This document shows positions 7,867-16,591 of a DNA stretch of 64,000 nucleotides, in pieces (positions within the stretch are counted from its first letter, which is position 1; the number at the start of each line of letters is the position of its first letter). The notes under the pieces were generated by a model. That model ran no database searches. It saw nothing but the letters and a program-made list of their open reading frames with translations, and was not told the origin of the DNA. The position numbers and the translations under genes are program-made. This stretch comes from DATAGZ01 sp036263455 (lineage in GTDB: Bacteria; Pseudomonadota; Alphaproteobacteria; Dongiales; Dongiaceae). The stretch covers positions 62,001 to 126,000 of the forward strand of contig DATAGZ010000007.1 of the NCBI GenBank assembly GCA_036263455.1. Reading direction: 5' to 3'.

Positions 7867-8996
7867 CGCGTTTTTCCTTGCATCGCTTCCTGGCGGTATG
7901 CGCCAAGGAATTCATCCAGATGCGCCGCGACCGGATCAGCTTCGGCGTGATGTTCGGCATCCCGATCATGCAGCTTCTTATCTTCGGTTATGCAATCAAT
8001 ACCGATCCCAAGAACCTGCCCGCCGTCGCGGTGACGGCGGAAAATACCATTTTCGTGCGCTCGCTGTTGCAGTCGATCGAGAAGACCGGCTATCTGCGCT
8101 TCATCGGCCCGCCCGTTTCCGATGCAGAGGCCGACCGCCTGCTCAAGGCCGGAGACGTGCAATTCGCCATCAGCATTCCTCCCCATTTCTCGGCCGACCT
8201 GGTGCGTGGACTTCACCCTACCGTCACGGCCGAGGTGGACGCGAGCGACCCGGTCGCTTCCGCCAACGCGCTTGCGGCACTCGGCGGCCTTTTCACCACC
8301 GCACTCGCCCATGACCTCACCGGCCCGCCCGCGCGGCTGCCCACCTCGCCGCCGCCCATCGAGGTGCGCATCCACCGCAGATATAACGAGGAAGGAATTA
8401 CCCAGTATAACGTCGTGCCGGGCTTGATCGGCGTCGTGTTGACCCTGACCATGGTCGTACAGACCGCTTTGGCCATGGCGCGGGAGATGGAGCGCGGCAC
8501 CATGGAAAATCTTCTGGCGATGCCGGTGCGACCGGCGGAAGTGATGCTGGGGAAAATCGTGCCCTTCGTACTGATCGGATACGTGCAGATCGCCATCATC
8601 GTGCTCGCCGCGCGATTTTTGTTTCACGTCCCTCTCGAAGGCTCGGTGGGACTGCTCAGCTTCTGCGCCCTGTTCTTCATCGCCGCCAATCTCGCAATGG
8701 GCTTCACTTTTTCCACCATGGCTCGCAACCAGCTTCAGGCGACCCAGATGTCGACCTTTTTCTTCCTGCCCTCGATGATGCTGTCGGGGTTCATCTTCCC
8801 GTTCCGCGGCATGCCGCTATGGGCGCAGTACATCGGCCAGGTCATACCGCTGACCCACTTCATCCGTATCGTGCGCGGGATCCTGCTCAAAGGGAACACC
8901 TTCGCGCTGGTCTGGCCGGAATTATGGCCTATCATTCTTTTCATGCTAGGCGCGATGGCGCTCGCCCTGTTCCGCTATCGCCGCACGCTCGACTGA
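7863..8996 (+). CDS. ABC-2 type transporter permease (YbhR/YhhJ-like)
   Basis: A 377-residue integral membrane protein: a cytoplasmic N-terminus with FIQMRRDRISFGVMFGIP, one membrane segment, a large extracytoplasmic domain (about residues 45-175) and five C-terminal membrane segments. EMERGTMENLLAMPVRPAEVMLGKI is the coupling region typical of ABC-2 permeases. It is the last gene of the HlyD-ATPase-permease operon and ends three bases before a convergent gene. The organisation equals ybhG-ybhF-ybhS/R with only one permease gene, so it probably works as a homodimer. No outer-membrane channel gene is adjacent. Confidence 0.87.
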   Translation: MTRFSLHRFLAVCAKEFIQMRRDRISFGVMFGIPIMQLLIFGYAINTDPKNLPAVAVTAENTIFVRSLLQSIEKTGYLRFIGPPVSDAEADRLLKAGDVQFAISIPPHFSADLVRGLHPTVTAEVDASDPVASANALAALGGLFTTALAHDLTGPPARLPTSPPPIEVRIHRRYNEEGITQYNVVPGLIGVVLTLTMVVQTALAMAREMERGTMENLLAMPVRPAEVMLGKIVPFVLIGYVQIAIIVLAARFLFHVPLEGSVGLLSFCALFFIAANLAMGFTFSTMARNQLQATQMSTFFFLPSMMLSGFIFPFRGMPLWAQYIGQVIPLTHFIRIVRGILLKGNTFALVWPELWPIILFMLGAMALALFRYRRTLD

Positions 8997-8999
8997 GTA

Positions 9000-10073
9000 T
9001 CAGGCGTAATATTTGCCGAATCGGTTCTGGATGAAATCCTCGAAATCGCACATCTCCTGCTTGAGGAAGCCCTTCCGAGGCAGCTTGCCCGCGAAGAACA
9101 GATCCATCATGGCGCAGATGCCCGCCGCAGTGGTGATTTGGATCGCGCTCATCAATTTCCCGTCGATTTTCTTGGCGTAGACCTTCTTGGCGTAGGATTC
9201 CTGGGTCAGCCGGCCGCCCTTCTCACCAGTAACGGTCACGAACACCAGGACCACATCCTGGTGCGTAATCGGCAGCGAGCTTTCCATGATGTCCTTGAGA
9301 AGCTCGCGCCGTCTCTTGAGGCGCAAATCCTCGAGCAGCATTTTCATGATGTCGCGGTGCCCCGGGTAACGGACCGTCTTGTAATTGAGCGAATCGACCT
9401 TGCCCGCCAGCGTCTCGCAAAGCGTGCCGAGGCCGCCCGACGTGTTGAAACATTCGTAATCCACCCCATCGAGCGAAAAATGCTGCAACCCTTCGAGCGG
9501 CATGACTTCGATCTGCTTGCCTTCATATATCGCTTCGCAGGGATTGCAATATTCGTTGATCAGCCCGTCGGTCGACCAGGTCAAATTGTATTTGAGGGCG
9601 TTGGCGGGATATTCCGGCAACGCGCCTACGCGCATCTGAACGTCGCGCAGCTTATCGAAGCCCCGCGCCAGATGATGGGCGACGATCGAGATGAAGCCAG
9701 GCGCGAGCCCGCATTGCGGCGCGAAGGCAGATTGCGACTTTCGGGCGATGGCCCGCACCGCGCGGGTCGTCGCGACATCCTCGGTCAAGTCGAAGTAATG
9801 CGCTCCGGCATCGGCCGCCGCCTGCGCAACCGCCGGATTGAGAAAAAAGGGCAGCGCCGAGAGAATCGCATCCTTGCCGCGCGCCGCCTTGGCCAGGGCG
9901 CGCTTGTCGCTCACGTCGATGCGCAGTTGGGCGGCCTTGCGGCCGGCTGCCTGGCGGAGGAACTGGTTGTTGCTGTCGGCCAGCGTCAATTCGTAATCGC
10001 CCGCCGCCGCCAGCAAATCGACGATCGCGCCACCGATTTTTCCCGCGCCCAGGATCAGGATGTTCTTTTTCAT
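9000..10073 (-). CDS. Saccharopine dehydrogenase-family NAD(P)-dependent oxidoreductase
   Basis: A 357-residue protein with an N-terminal Rossmann fold (MKKNILILGAGKIGGAIVD) and the saccharopine-dehydrogenase pattern FFLNPAVAQAAADAGAHYFDLTED, then GLAPGFISI. Close families include saccharopine reductase, lysine 6-dehydrogenase and carboxynorspermidine dehydrogenase; which applies is not decidable here. It is a single gene on the minus strand with GGGAG before the ATG. It is convergent with the ABC exporter and has no lysine or polyamine gene next to it. Full length for the shorter members of the family, with no frameshift seen. Confidence 0.75.
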   Translation of the reverse strand: MKKNILILGAGKIGGAIVDLLAAAGDYELTLADSNNQFLRQAAGRKAAQLRIDVSDKRALAKAARGKDAILSALPFFLNPAVAQAAADAGAHYFDLTEDVATTRAVRAIARKSQSAFAPQCGLAPGFISIVAHHLARGFDKLRDVQMRVGALPEYPANALKYNLTWSTDGLINEYCNPCEAIYEGKQIEVMPLEGLQHFSLDGVDYECFNTSGGLGTLCETLAGKVDSLNYKTVRYPGHRDIMKMLLEDLRLKRRRELLKDIMESSLPITHQDVVLVFVTVTGEKGGRLTQESYAKKVYAKKIDGKLMSAIQITTAAGICAMMDLFFAGKLPRKGFLKQEMCDFEDFIQNRFGKYYA

Positions 10074-10155
10074 GATTCTCCCACGATGGGGGCTATCGCA
10101 TTGTTTGCGCGGAGATGCAAGCGCGCGATTGTGCCGGTTCGCCGGAATTTCCCCA

Positions 10156-10983
10156 TCACCAGCGGAGGAAAGGAATCACGAAATCCGGGCGCGCGGGATA
10201 GGCCGCAACGGCATCTTCCAATGTCGCATTCTGAAGAGGAAGCAGGTCGCGGCGATGAATGCCGCCTGCGACGAGCAACGTTTGGCACCCGGCATTCCTA
10301 CCGCCCGCGATATCGGTGCGGAAGGAATCGCCGATCGCCAGCACCCTTTCGGGCGCCACTCTCCGCTCGGCAAAGATCTTCCGATAGATCTCCGGATGAG
10401 GCTTGCCAATATAATGGACCTGTCCACCCTCGCTTTCATACGCGGCCGCGATCGCGCCGGCGCAGATTTCCTCGCGCGCGCCGACATGAACGATCAGATC
10501 AGGATTGGCACACAGCATCGGCAATGCACGCATGCGCGCGCTTGCCAATTTTTCCGCGTAATCCGCCACCCGGGCATCCTCGTTTTCGATACCGCTGGCC
10601 AAGATGAAATCGGCTTCGGTGACTTCATCGAGCTCGATCGGTGTATCCACGATCAGCGAGCGGTCTTTCTCAGACATGATCGGAAAAGCACGCGTGCCAA
10701 GCGGTGCCGTGCGCAGGAACCGCCAGGTTTCCTCCCCCGAGGAATAGAGCGCATCGTAGCGATCCTCGGCAATGCCGAGGGCGGCGATGCGGTGGGCAAC
10801 ATCCTGGGCGCGACGCGGCGCGTTGGAAAGGAGAAAGACCGCAATGCCCGCCCGCCGCATTTCATCGAGACAGGCAAGCGCATCCTCGTACGCACGCAGC
10901 CCGTTATGCATGACGCCCCACAGATCGACAAGCGCCGCCTCGAAGGTCCCGCGGCGCTCGGACAAGCCAGCAAGGATTTTCAT
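10156..10983 (-). CDS. HAD-superfamily class IIA hydrolase (TIGR01459 type)
   Basis: A 275-residue HAD phosphatase. Motif I is ALVDLWGVMHNG (nucleophile D in DLWGV), motif II is LLSNAPR, then comes GKPHPEIY with the catalytic lysine, and motif III is AIGDSFRTDIAGGRNAG. This is the NagD-like class IIA pattern, in the alphaproteobacterial TIGR01459 subgroup, whose physiological substrate is not established. ATG 10983 overlaps the stop of the upstream EAL gene (ATGA), so translation is probably coupled. The frame is open further upstream but inside the EAL gene. Confidence 0.82.
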   Translation of the reverse strand: MKILAGLSERRGTFEAALVDLWGVMHNGLRAYEDALACLDEMRRAGIAVFLLSNAPRRAQDVAHRIAALGIAEDRYDALYSSGEETWRFLRTAPLGTRAFPIMSEKDRSLIVDTPIELDEVTEADFILASGIENEDARVADYAEKLASARMRALPMLCANPDLIVHVGAREEICAGAIAAAYESEGGQVHYIGKPHPEIYRKIFAERRVAPERVLAIGDSFRTDIAGGRNAGCQTLLVAGGIHRRDLLPLQNATLEDAVAAYPARPDFVIPFLRW

Positions 10984-12080
10984 TGAAGCGTCGATAGGCC
11001 AGGTCTGGGGGGCCGGGGTTCTCCGAAAAGATAGCCCTGTCCCCAATCAATATCGTATTCCAGCACTTCCAAGAGGTCCCGTTCCCTTTCCAGTCGCACC
11101 GCGACGAGATCGATGCCGTATTCATCGAGCATTCTTCTCAACGTGCGCGGCCGGGCCGCGTCTTCCTCGCCTAAGCGCAGGAGATGGGCGGCGGATACTT
11201 TCATAAAACGGAAACCTTTCTCCGACAAGTCCGGGATATCGATGTCCCAATTCTCCACGTGATCGAGCGAAAAGCGAAAGCCCAGAGAGGCAAGACGCTG
11301 CAAGTCCCCCAGCAGCTTGGGATCGGCCTTCATGAGGACATGCTGCGGCAACTCGAAAATCAGCGAAGGAGCGAGCGGCGCATTCTCGGCCATGAGGGCC
11401 AGGAAATCCTCGAAGAAAGAGCGGTCGGCGAGCGTGGCGGGCGAAAGATTGACGAAGAAACCGAGGTTGCCGGCACCGCGGCGCAATCGGCGCAGCAATT
11501 GCACGCAGCGAATGAGCACAAGATTGTCGATAGTCGCGATCAATCCATGCTGTTCGGCGATCGGAACATAGCGTTCGGGGGCAAGCAATTCTCGTTCGTT
11601 CATGCGCAGGCGTGAAAAGCATTCATAATACCGGTGGTGCCTCTGGGGAAGCCGAACGATTGGCTGCAAAACCATCTCGACACCATTGGTATTGAGTTGA
11701 TCCTGGATGAGAGAGAGGATTGCCTCGTCATCCAGCGTGGATCCATCGACGGCAATCTTGAGCGAGGGGACGCTTTTCCCTGCGTGGAGCTGCTCGATCA
11801 GTCTTTGCAGAACCTTGACCTCGGCCAGGACAGAATCGACCTTGTGGCGTTCGCCCTCGCCCGCTAACGCATTGCTCAGGCGGAGCGTGTCATCTTCAAG
11901 GCGGCGCTGGTGCTTGATCACCGCCGCGATTTGAACCCGGAATGTGGTGAGTTCCGCCCACAAATACCGGCGCCATAGCGCGGTGCGGTATGCGTAGACA
12001 ATCAGTCCCGCGAGGATAATCGCGCTTCCCAAACCAGCGAGACCAAGCGGCGAAAAAAGGACAAGCGCAATCGGCTCCAT
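10980..12080 (-). CDS. Membrane-anchored degenerate EAL-domain protein (TipF-like)
   Basis: A 366-residue protein with one N-terminal membrane helix (residues 8-31), a coiled-coil stretch (about 45-100) and an EAL-like domain (about 125-355). The signature EAL is replaced by ECF (E153), N211 (FVNLSP), E243 (IFELP) and K294 remain, but the DDFGTG metal/loop motif is replaced by SLDHVENW. QGYLFGEP is kept. The layout (helix, coiled coil, degenerate EAL) is that of Caulobacter TipF, a c-di-GMP receptor in flagellum assembly. No flagellar gene is nearby. Probably a c-di-GMP sensor rather than a phosphodiesterase; this is inference. Coupled to the HAD gene downstream. Confidence 0.72.
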   Translation of the reverse strand: MEPIALVLFSPLGLAGLGSAIILAGLIVYAYRTALWRRYLWAELTTFRVQIAAVIKHQRRLEDDTLRLSNALAGEGERHKVDSVLAEVKVLQRLIEQLHAGKSVPSLKIAVDGSTLDDEAILSLIQDQLNTNGVEMVLQPIVRLPQRHHRYYECFSRLRMNERELLAPERYVPIAEQHGLIATIDNLVLIRCVQLLRRLRRGAGNLGFFVNLSPATLADRSFFEDFLALMAENAPLAPSLIFELPQHVLMKADPKLLGDLQRLASLGFRFSLDHVENWDIDIPDLSEKGFRFMKVSAAHLLRLGEEDAARPRTLRRMLDEYGIDLVAVRLERERDLLEVLEYDIDWGQGYLFGEPRPPRPGLSTLQ

Positions 12081-12173
12081 AACCTTTCATAGCGGTTTAA
12101 GGTTAAAACGCCCTTGCCGAGTGTGCTGTCGCTTTTTACTGCTTCTTAAACGAGACTGGCTCATCATCTTGCC

Positions 12174-12647
12174 ATGTCAGTGATCACGACCCTGATTTCC
12201 CCTGCCCTTCCGCTTCCCAATGACAGAATGCATGTCAGCGACCAGGGTGATATTCACCTTGGCAAGGACGGAAGCTGCGTCGATTTCCGATTCCTGCATC
12301 GCGGACTGCCCTGTATTGTCCAAGCACGCGTCGGGCGCCGTGGGCCGATTCTGACCTTGTGGGGTTTGGTCGGAAAACTTCCATATTCCGCCGAGGATGC
12401 CGCCAGCCGCCAGGCCATCCTGTCAATCGTTCGAGAGACGCGGCGCCTCCCCCACACGCGCCTCGTCATCGCGCAAGCCGCCATGATCTATGTCATCGGC
12501 AGCTATGCCATGCCAGCGCCATGGCTGCCCATCAATCTTATCGGCGTGGCATGTGCCTTGCTCTACGAGGTGACGCCGCATCTATCGCTGATCGCCGAGA
12601 TTCTTCCTCCGCCGAGAGTGGCCCTCTCGCTTACTGAGGCAGCGTGA
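12174..12647 (+). CDS. Hypothetical protein, 157 aa
   Basis: I do not recognise this family. The first half looks beta-rich (VSDQGDIHLGKDGSCVDF, then GRRGPILTLWGLVGKLPY). The second half has a helix rich in I/V/R and two hydrophobic stretches (VIAQAAMIYVIGSYAM and INLIGVACALLYEV) that could be membrane-associated or a buried core. It is divergent from the EAL gene and its last 17 bases overlap the end of the convergent LysM gene. The ATG at 12174 lacks a strong ribosome-binding site. Coding potential is supported by length, base composition like its neighbours and absence of a better frame. Confidence 0.5.
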   Translation: MSVITTLISPALPLPNDRMHVSDQGDIHLGKDGSCVDFRFLHRGLPCIVQARVGRRGPILTLWGLVGKLPYSAEDAASRQAILSIVRETRRLPHTRLVIAQAAMIYVIGSYAMPAPWLPINLIGVACALLYEVTPHLSLIAEILPPPRVALSLTEAA

Positions 12648-13632
12648 TGAGTTGGCCTGGATAAGAAATGCCGGGGTCGCGACGCGCGCGCTCATCCGGC
12701 GCGAAAACGAGCGCGTAGCGCACCGCATCGCCAGGAACCCGGTGCGCCAACGCCCACATGTGCTCCCCCGCCTGGACAAGAGACATGCGGCCTTCGGCCA
12801 TATTTTCGGCGAATTTGAGCGGCTGGACGACCCATTCGCTACGCTCGACAACCGCGGCGTTTTGATCGGCGAGATCGATGCGCAGGGTGAGTTTTGCGAG
12901 CGGCAAGGGTGCTGTAATCGCCACCTGCCAGTGGCCATGTTCATCGCTGGGCACCGCGGCGACAATACGATTGTCCCCATAGAGTAGAACATGTCTACCC
13001 GGCGGTGCGGAACCCGAAAAAGCAGTAACGCCCCGCCGGTCATAATCGAGGATTTCCAGCGCGAGAGCGCCGGCGCGGCGCGGCTCCGGAGATTGCAGCA
13101 GCCGATCCGCTTCCTTGCCGCCAGGAGTAACTTCCAGAGCCAATGATCCGGCGATTTTCACGCTGGGCCGGCCAGCTATATCCTTGGCGGGTTCGGGGAC
13201 GATCGCAAGTACGCTGCGGAGCGACCGCATCACCGATTCCGCTACACGCGTTTCCAGTGTCAATAAGTGGTCGCCCGGAGCGAGGGCGGCCTGCGGTAGC
13301 AATACCCATTGCCCGAGTTCATCTGCCCGCGCCTGTCCGACAACCTGGGATCCATCTTCCAAATGCAGAAACGAACGCGGCGGCGCGGCGCCAGCCACGA
13401 CCGCATCTCCGTTTGGGTTGATGCGCACCGTTTCAAACCGCGGTGGGAAAACGGGACCGGTCAAGGTCGAGGAGCGCGAAGCCGGCGCGGGGCCGGCGCC
13501 GCTGGCGCTTTCATCCTCTTGCCGCGCGATGGCATAGAGCAAACTGATCACTGCGGCGATGACTACCATCCCCGCTATCGTTACCAGCATGATTCGCGTG
13601 TTTGTTTTTGGTTCCTTCATCGGATTGGCCAT
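12631..13632 (-). CDS. Membrane-anchored LysM-domain protein
   Basis: A 333-residue protein: short cytoplasmic N-terminus, one membrane helix (about residues 15-38), an Ala/Pro/Ser linker, two Ig-like beta domains (FETVRINPNGDAVVAG... and ALEILDYDRRGVTAFSGSAPPG) and a C-terminal LysM-like domain (VQAGEHMWALAHRV...YPGQLITLP) expected to bind peptidoglycan. It is probably a periplasmic envelope protein. The frame is open upstream to 13953, but that part is antisense to the LOG gene; ATG 13632 (MANPMKEP) or 13620 (MKEPKTN) are the realistic starts. It is divergent from the LOG gene by 48 bases. Role unknown. Confidence 0.75.
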   Translation of the reverse strand: MANPMKEPKTNTRIMLVTIAGMVVIAAVISLLYAIARQEDESASGAGPAPASRSSTLTGPVFPPRFETVRINPNGDAVVAGAAPPRSFLHLEDGSQVVGQARADELGQWVLLPQAALAPGDHLLTLETRVAESVMRSLRSVLAIVPEPAKDIAGRPSVKIAGSLALEVTPGGKEADRLLQSPEPRRAGALALEILDYDRRGVTAFSGSAPPGRHVLLYGDNRIVAAVPSDEHGHWQVAITAPLPLAKLTLRIDLADQNAAVVERSEWVVQPLKFAENMAEGRMSLVQAGEHMWALAHRVPGDAVRYALVFAPDERARRDPGISYPGQLITLPQ

Positions 13633-13680
13633 GCTAGAATATTCGCAAAATAGCCGATAAGAAAGATCCAATCCTTCCGC

Positions 13681-14265
13681 ATGCCCATCATCAAGAGTCT
13701 TTGTGTCTATTGCGGCTCGAGCACGGGAAGTCATCCGCTCCTTGTCACTGCCGCCCAGGAGCTGGGTGAAGCATTGGCCGAACGCGGCATACGCCTGATC
13801 TATGGTGGCGCCCGAATCGGTTTGATGGGCGCGCTTGCCGATGCGACGCTGCAGGCAGGCGGCAAGGTGATCGGGATCATTCCCCAGCATCTCGATAGCG
13901 TCGAAGTCGGCCATCGCGGCTTGACCGAGCTGAAGATCGTCGATTCGATGCATACCCGCAAAAAATTGATGTTCGACCTCGCCGATGCCTTTGCCATTCT
14001 ACCCGGCGGGCTGGGCACTCTCGATGAATTCTTCGAGATCCTGACCTGGCGGCAGCTGCGCCTGCATGACAAGCCCGTGGTTCTGCTCAATATCGGCGGC
14101 TACTGGGATCATCTTCTCAAGATGGTCGATCATATCATCGAAAAGGATTTCGCGCGGCCGGCGATCCGCCAGCATTTTTCCATCGTTCAGAATGTGAACC
14201 GCTTGTTTGACATGCTCGCCGTTTCGCCCGATGAATTGGTGACCGAACAGCCACAACGGTTCTAG
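13681..14265 (+). CDS. LOG-family nucleotide 5'-monophosphate nucleosidase
   Basis: A 194-residue LOG (Lonely Guy) protein, the family of cytokinin riboside 5'-monophosphate phosphoribohydrolases; bacterial members cleave nucleoside monophosphates to base and ribose 5-phosphate. The Rossmann-like core starts CVYCGSS, followed by YGGARIGLMG and the hallmark LPGGLGTLDEFFE (about residues 105-117), with R-K in TRKKLMFD. Length is normal. It ends 8 bases before icd on the same strand, so the two may be cotranscribed. Plant-hormone production should not be assumed from the family name. Confidence 0.87.
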   Translation: MPIIKSLCVYCGSSTGSHPLLVTAAQELGEALAERGIRLIYGGARIGLMGALADATLQAGGKVIGIIPQHLDSVEVGHRGLTELKIVDSMHTRKKLMFDLADAFAILPGGLGTLDEFFEILTWRQLRLHDKPVVLLNIGGYWDHLLKMVDHIIEKDFARPAIRQHFSIVQNVNRLFDMLAVSPDELVTEQPQRF

Positions 14266-14273
14266 GGGGAACC

Positions 14274-15488
14274 ATGCAAAGAATAAAAGTGAAGAATCCC
14301 ATCGTCGAACTCGATGGGGATGAAATGACGCGGATCATCTGGAATTTTATCAAGGAAAAGTTGATCCTGCCTTACTTTGACGTCGATCTTCGCTATTTCG
14401 ACCTAAGTATCGAGTCGCGGGACCGTACCGACGACCAGATCACCATCCAAGCCGCACAGGCGATCAAGCAGCACCGCGTCGGCGTGAAATGCGCGACCAT
14501 CACGCCCGATGAGGCGCGGGTCAAGGAATTCGGCCTCAAGCAGATGTGGAAATCCCCCAACGGGACCATTCGCAACATTCTCGACGGCACCATCTTCCGC
14601 CAGCCGATCATCTGTAGCAATGTGCCGCGCCTGGTGCCGGGCTGGACCCAGCCTATCGTCATCGGCCGTCATTCCTTCGGCGACCAATATCGCGCCACCG
14701 ATTTCGTTGTGCCCGGCAAGGGTCGGCTCATCCTTCGCTTCGAGCCAGAGGGCGCGGGCGATGTGATCGAGCGCGAGGTTTATAAGTTTCCCGGCGGCGG
14801 CGTCGCGATGGGCATGTTCAATCTCGACGAATCGATCCGGGGGTTCGCGCGCGCCTGTTTCAATTATGGGCTGACGCTGGGTTGGCCGGTCTATCTGTCA
14901 ACCAAGAATACCATTCTCAAGGCCTATGACGGGCGCTTCAAGGACATCTTCGCCGAGATCTTCGCCGCCGAATTCAAGGACGCCTTCGCGGCGCGCAACC
15001 TCAGCTATGAGCATCGCCTGATCGATGACATGGTGGCGAGTGCCTTGAAATGGGCCGGCGGCTTCGTGTGGGCATGCAAGAACTATGATGGGGACGTGCA
15101 ATCCGATACGGTCGCGCAGGGCTTCGGCTCGCTTGGCCTCATGACCTCCGTCCTGCTCTCCCCCGATGGCCAGGTGGTGGAAACCGAGGCGGCCCACGGC
15201 ACCGTGACGCGCCATTACCGGGAACACCAGCAAGGCAAGGAAACCTCCACCAATCCAATCGCCTCGATCTTCGCTTGGACTCGAGGGCTTTGGTATCGCG
15301 GCAAGTTCGATGGCACCCCCGAAGTACAGGAACGCGCCGAGGCGATCGAAAAGGCGACGGTCGCTACCGTCGAATCCGGCGCCATGACCAAGGATCTCGC
15401 CCTGCTGATCAGTCCTGAGCAGAAATGGCAGACTACCACCCAGTTTCTGGATACGCTGAGCGCGAGAATTCGCGAGCGCCTGGCTTAA
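14274..15488 (+). CDS. icd: NADP-dependent isocitrate dehydrogenase (type II)
   Basis: A 404-residue enzyme of the homodimeric eukaryote-like isocitrate dehydrogenase class common in alphaproteobacteria. It converts isocitrate and NADP+ to 2-oxoglutarate, CO2 and NADPH in the TCA cycle. Visible signatures include VELDGDEMTRIIW at the N-terminus, the substrate-binding KSPNGTIRN, YDGDVQSDTVAQGFGSLG with metal-binding aspartates, and the cofactor region EAAHGTVTRHYREHQ. GGGGGAACC precedes the ATG. Next gene starts 3 bases after its stop. Confidence 0.96.
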   Translation: MQRIKVKNPIVELDGDEMTRIIWNFIKEKLILPYFDVDLRYFDLSIESRDRTDDQITIQAAQAIKQHRVGVKCATITPDEARVKEFGLKQMWKSPNGTIRNILDGTIFRQPIICSNVPRLVPGWTQPIVIGRHSFGDQYRATDFVVPGKGRLILRFEPEGAGDVIEREVYKFPGGGVAMGMFNLDESIRGFARACFNYGLTLGWPVYLSTKNTILKAYDGRFKDIFAEIFAAEFKDAFAARNLSYEHRLIDDMVASALKWAGGFVWACKNYDGDVQSDTVAQGFGSLGLMTSVLLSPDGQVVETEAAHGTVTRHYREHQQGKETSTNPIASIFAWTRGLWYRGKFDGTPEVQERAEAIEKATVATVESGAMTKDLALLISPEQKWQTTTQFLDTLSARIRERLA

Positions 15489-15491
15489 CAG

Positions 15492-16037
15492 GTGATCGAG
15501 CGGATCGATGCCGCGGCATTCGATACCGTCGCGGAGGGACTCTGCGCCCTGCTATGCGAATGCGTCCATGCGGGAGCCAGCGTCGGTTTCTTAGCACCTC
15601 TTACCCCTGCGTTGGCACGGGACTATTGGAAGCGGGTTCAGGCGGATCTCAAAGCGGGCGAGCGCCTTCTCCTGGTCTGGCGCGACCAGCATCGGATTTT
15701 AGGCAGTGTCCAGGTCAATTTCGCCACGCCTCTCAATCAGCGTCACCGCGTCGATATCGTCAAGCTTTTGGTTCTGCCCGAAGTGCGACGGCAGGGCATC
15801 GGATCGCGACTGATGACCGCTGCCGAAGAGGCAGTCCGCGAGGCCGGACGCTTCCTGCTCGTGCTGGATACGCGCGAAGGCGATGCGGCGAATCGTCTCT
15901 ACGAAAGACTGAGCTATCTGCGCGCCGGAGCGATTCCTTTCTATGCGCGGTCCTCGCAAGGAAGCCTCGACACCACCATTATCTATTACAAGCGACTTGA
16001 CCCGGCCGCATCGGCATCGCTAAAGCATAAGCCATGA
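15492..16037 (+). CDS. GNAT-family N-acetyltransferase
   Basis: A 181-residue acetyltransferase. The acetyl-CoA-binding motif A, VLPEVRRQGIGSRLM (about residues 93-107), and motif B, ANRLYERLSYLRAG, are clear. The start is a GTG at 15492, three bases past the icd stop, with the icd end supplying the upstream region. The stop overlaps the following ATG (ATGA), so icd, this gene and the cyclophilin gene form a likely operon. The substrate is unknown; GNAT proteins of this size act on small molecules or N-terminal amines. Confidence 0.8.
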   Translation: MIERIDAAAFDTVAEGLCALLCECVHAGASVGFLAPLTPALARDYWKRVQADLKAGERLLLVWRDQHRILGSVQVNFATPLNQRHRVDIVKLLVLPEVRRQGIGSRLMTAAEEAVREAGRFLLVLDTREGDAANRLYERLSYLRAGAIPFYARSSQGSLDTTIIYYKRLDPAASASLKHKP

Positions 16038-16570
16038 AAACCTGCGTATTCGCTTTCCTCTTTCTCTTAACGATGGTGGTTCCTTCCATGGCTCTCGATC
16101 CCGAAAACACGCTCTATCTCGACCTGAAGGATGGCCGCGTCACCATCGAACTTTTCCCGGACAAGGCACCCAAGACGGTCGCGCGCATCAAGGCGCTGGT
16201 TCGCAACAAATTCTATGACGGGTTGGCTTTTCACCGTGTCATCGAAGGTTTCATGGCCCAGGGCGGTGACCCGCGCGGTGACGGGACCGGCGGCTCTGGC
16301 CAGAATATTCCGGCCGAGTTCAACGATGCGCATCATATCCGTGGCACGCTCTCGATGGCACGGGCCCAAGACCCCGACTCCGCCGACAGCCAGTTCTTCA
16401 TCTGCTTCGCGCCCGCCCCGTTCCTCGATGGGCAATATACGATTTTCGGTCAAGTCGTCTCCGGGATGGAAGCCGTGGACCATATCAAGCGCGGCGATCC
16501 CAACGCCAATGGCTCCGTGGCGAGCCCCGATAAGATCATTCGCATGCAGGTCGCCGCCGACGCGAAATAG
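16034..16570 (+). CDS. Periplasmic peptidyl-prolyl cis-trans isomerase, cyclophilin type
   Basis: A 178-residue cyclophilin with a cleavable signal peptide (hydrophobic VFAFLFLLTMVVPSMA, cleavage near residue 20). The mature domain has the catalytic arginine in FHRVIEGFMAQGGDP and the FF-F pattern in SQFFICFAP, then FGQVVSGMEAVD. It would speed proline isomerisation of secreted proteins. Length fits the single-domain PpiA class. It follows the GNAT gene with an ATGA overlap and precedes a convergent Usp gene by 21 bases. Confidence 0.93.
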   Translation: MKTCVFAFLFLLTMVVPSMALDPENTLYLDLKDGRVTIELFPDKAPKTVARIKALVRNKFYDGLAFHRVIEGFMAQGGDPRGDGTGGSGQNIPAEFNDAHHIRGTLSMARAQDPDSADSQFFICFAPAPFLDGQYTIFGQVVSGMEAVDHIKRGDPNANGSVASPDKIIRMQVAADAK

Positions 16571-16591
16571 CGCGACTCCTGCCCGGCGGGG

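Noticed and set aside
13633..13953. Upstream extension of the LysM protein frame
   Set aside because: This part is antisense to the LOG-family gene; the membrane-helix start at 13632 fits better.
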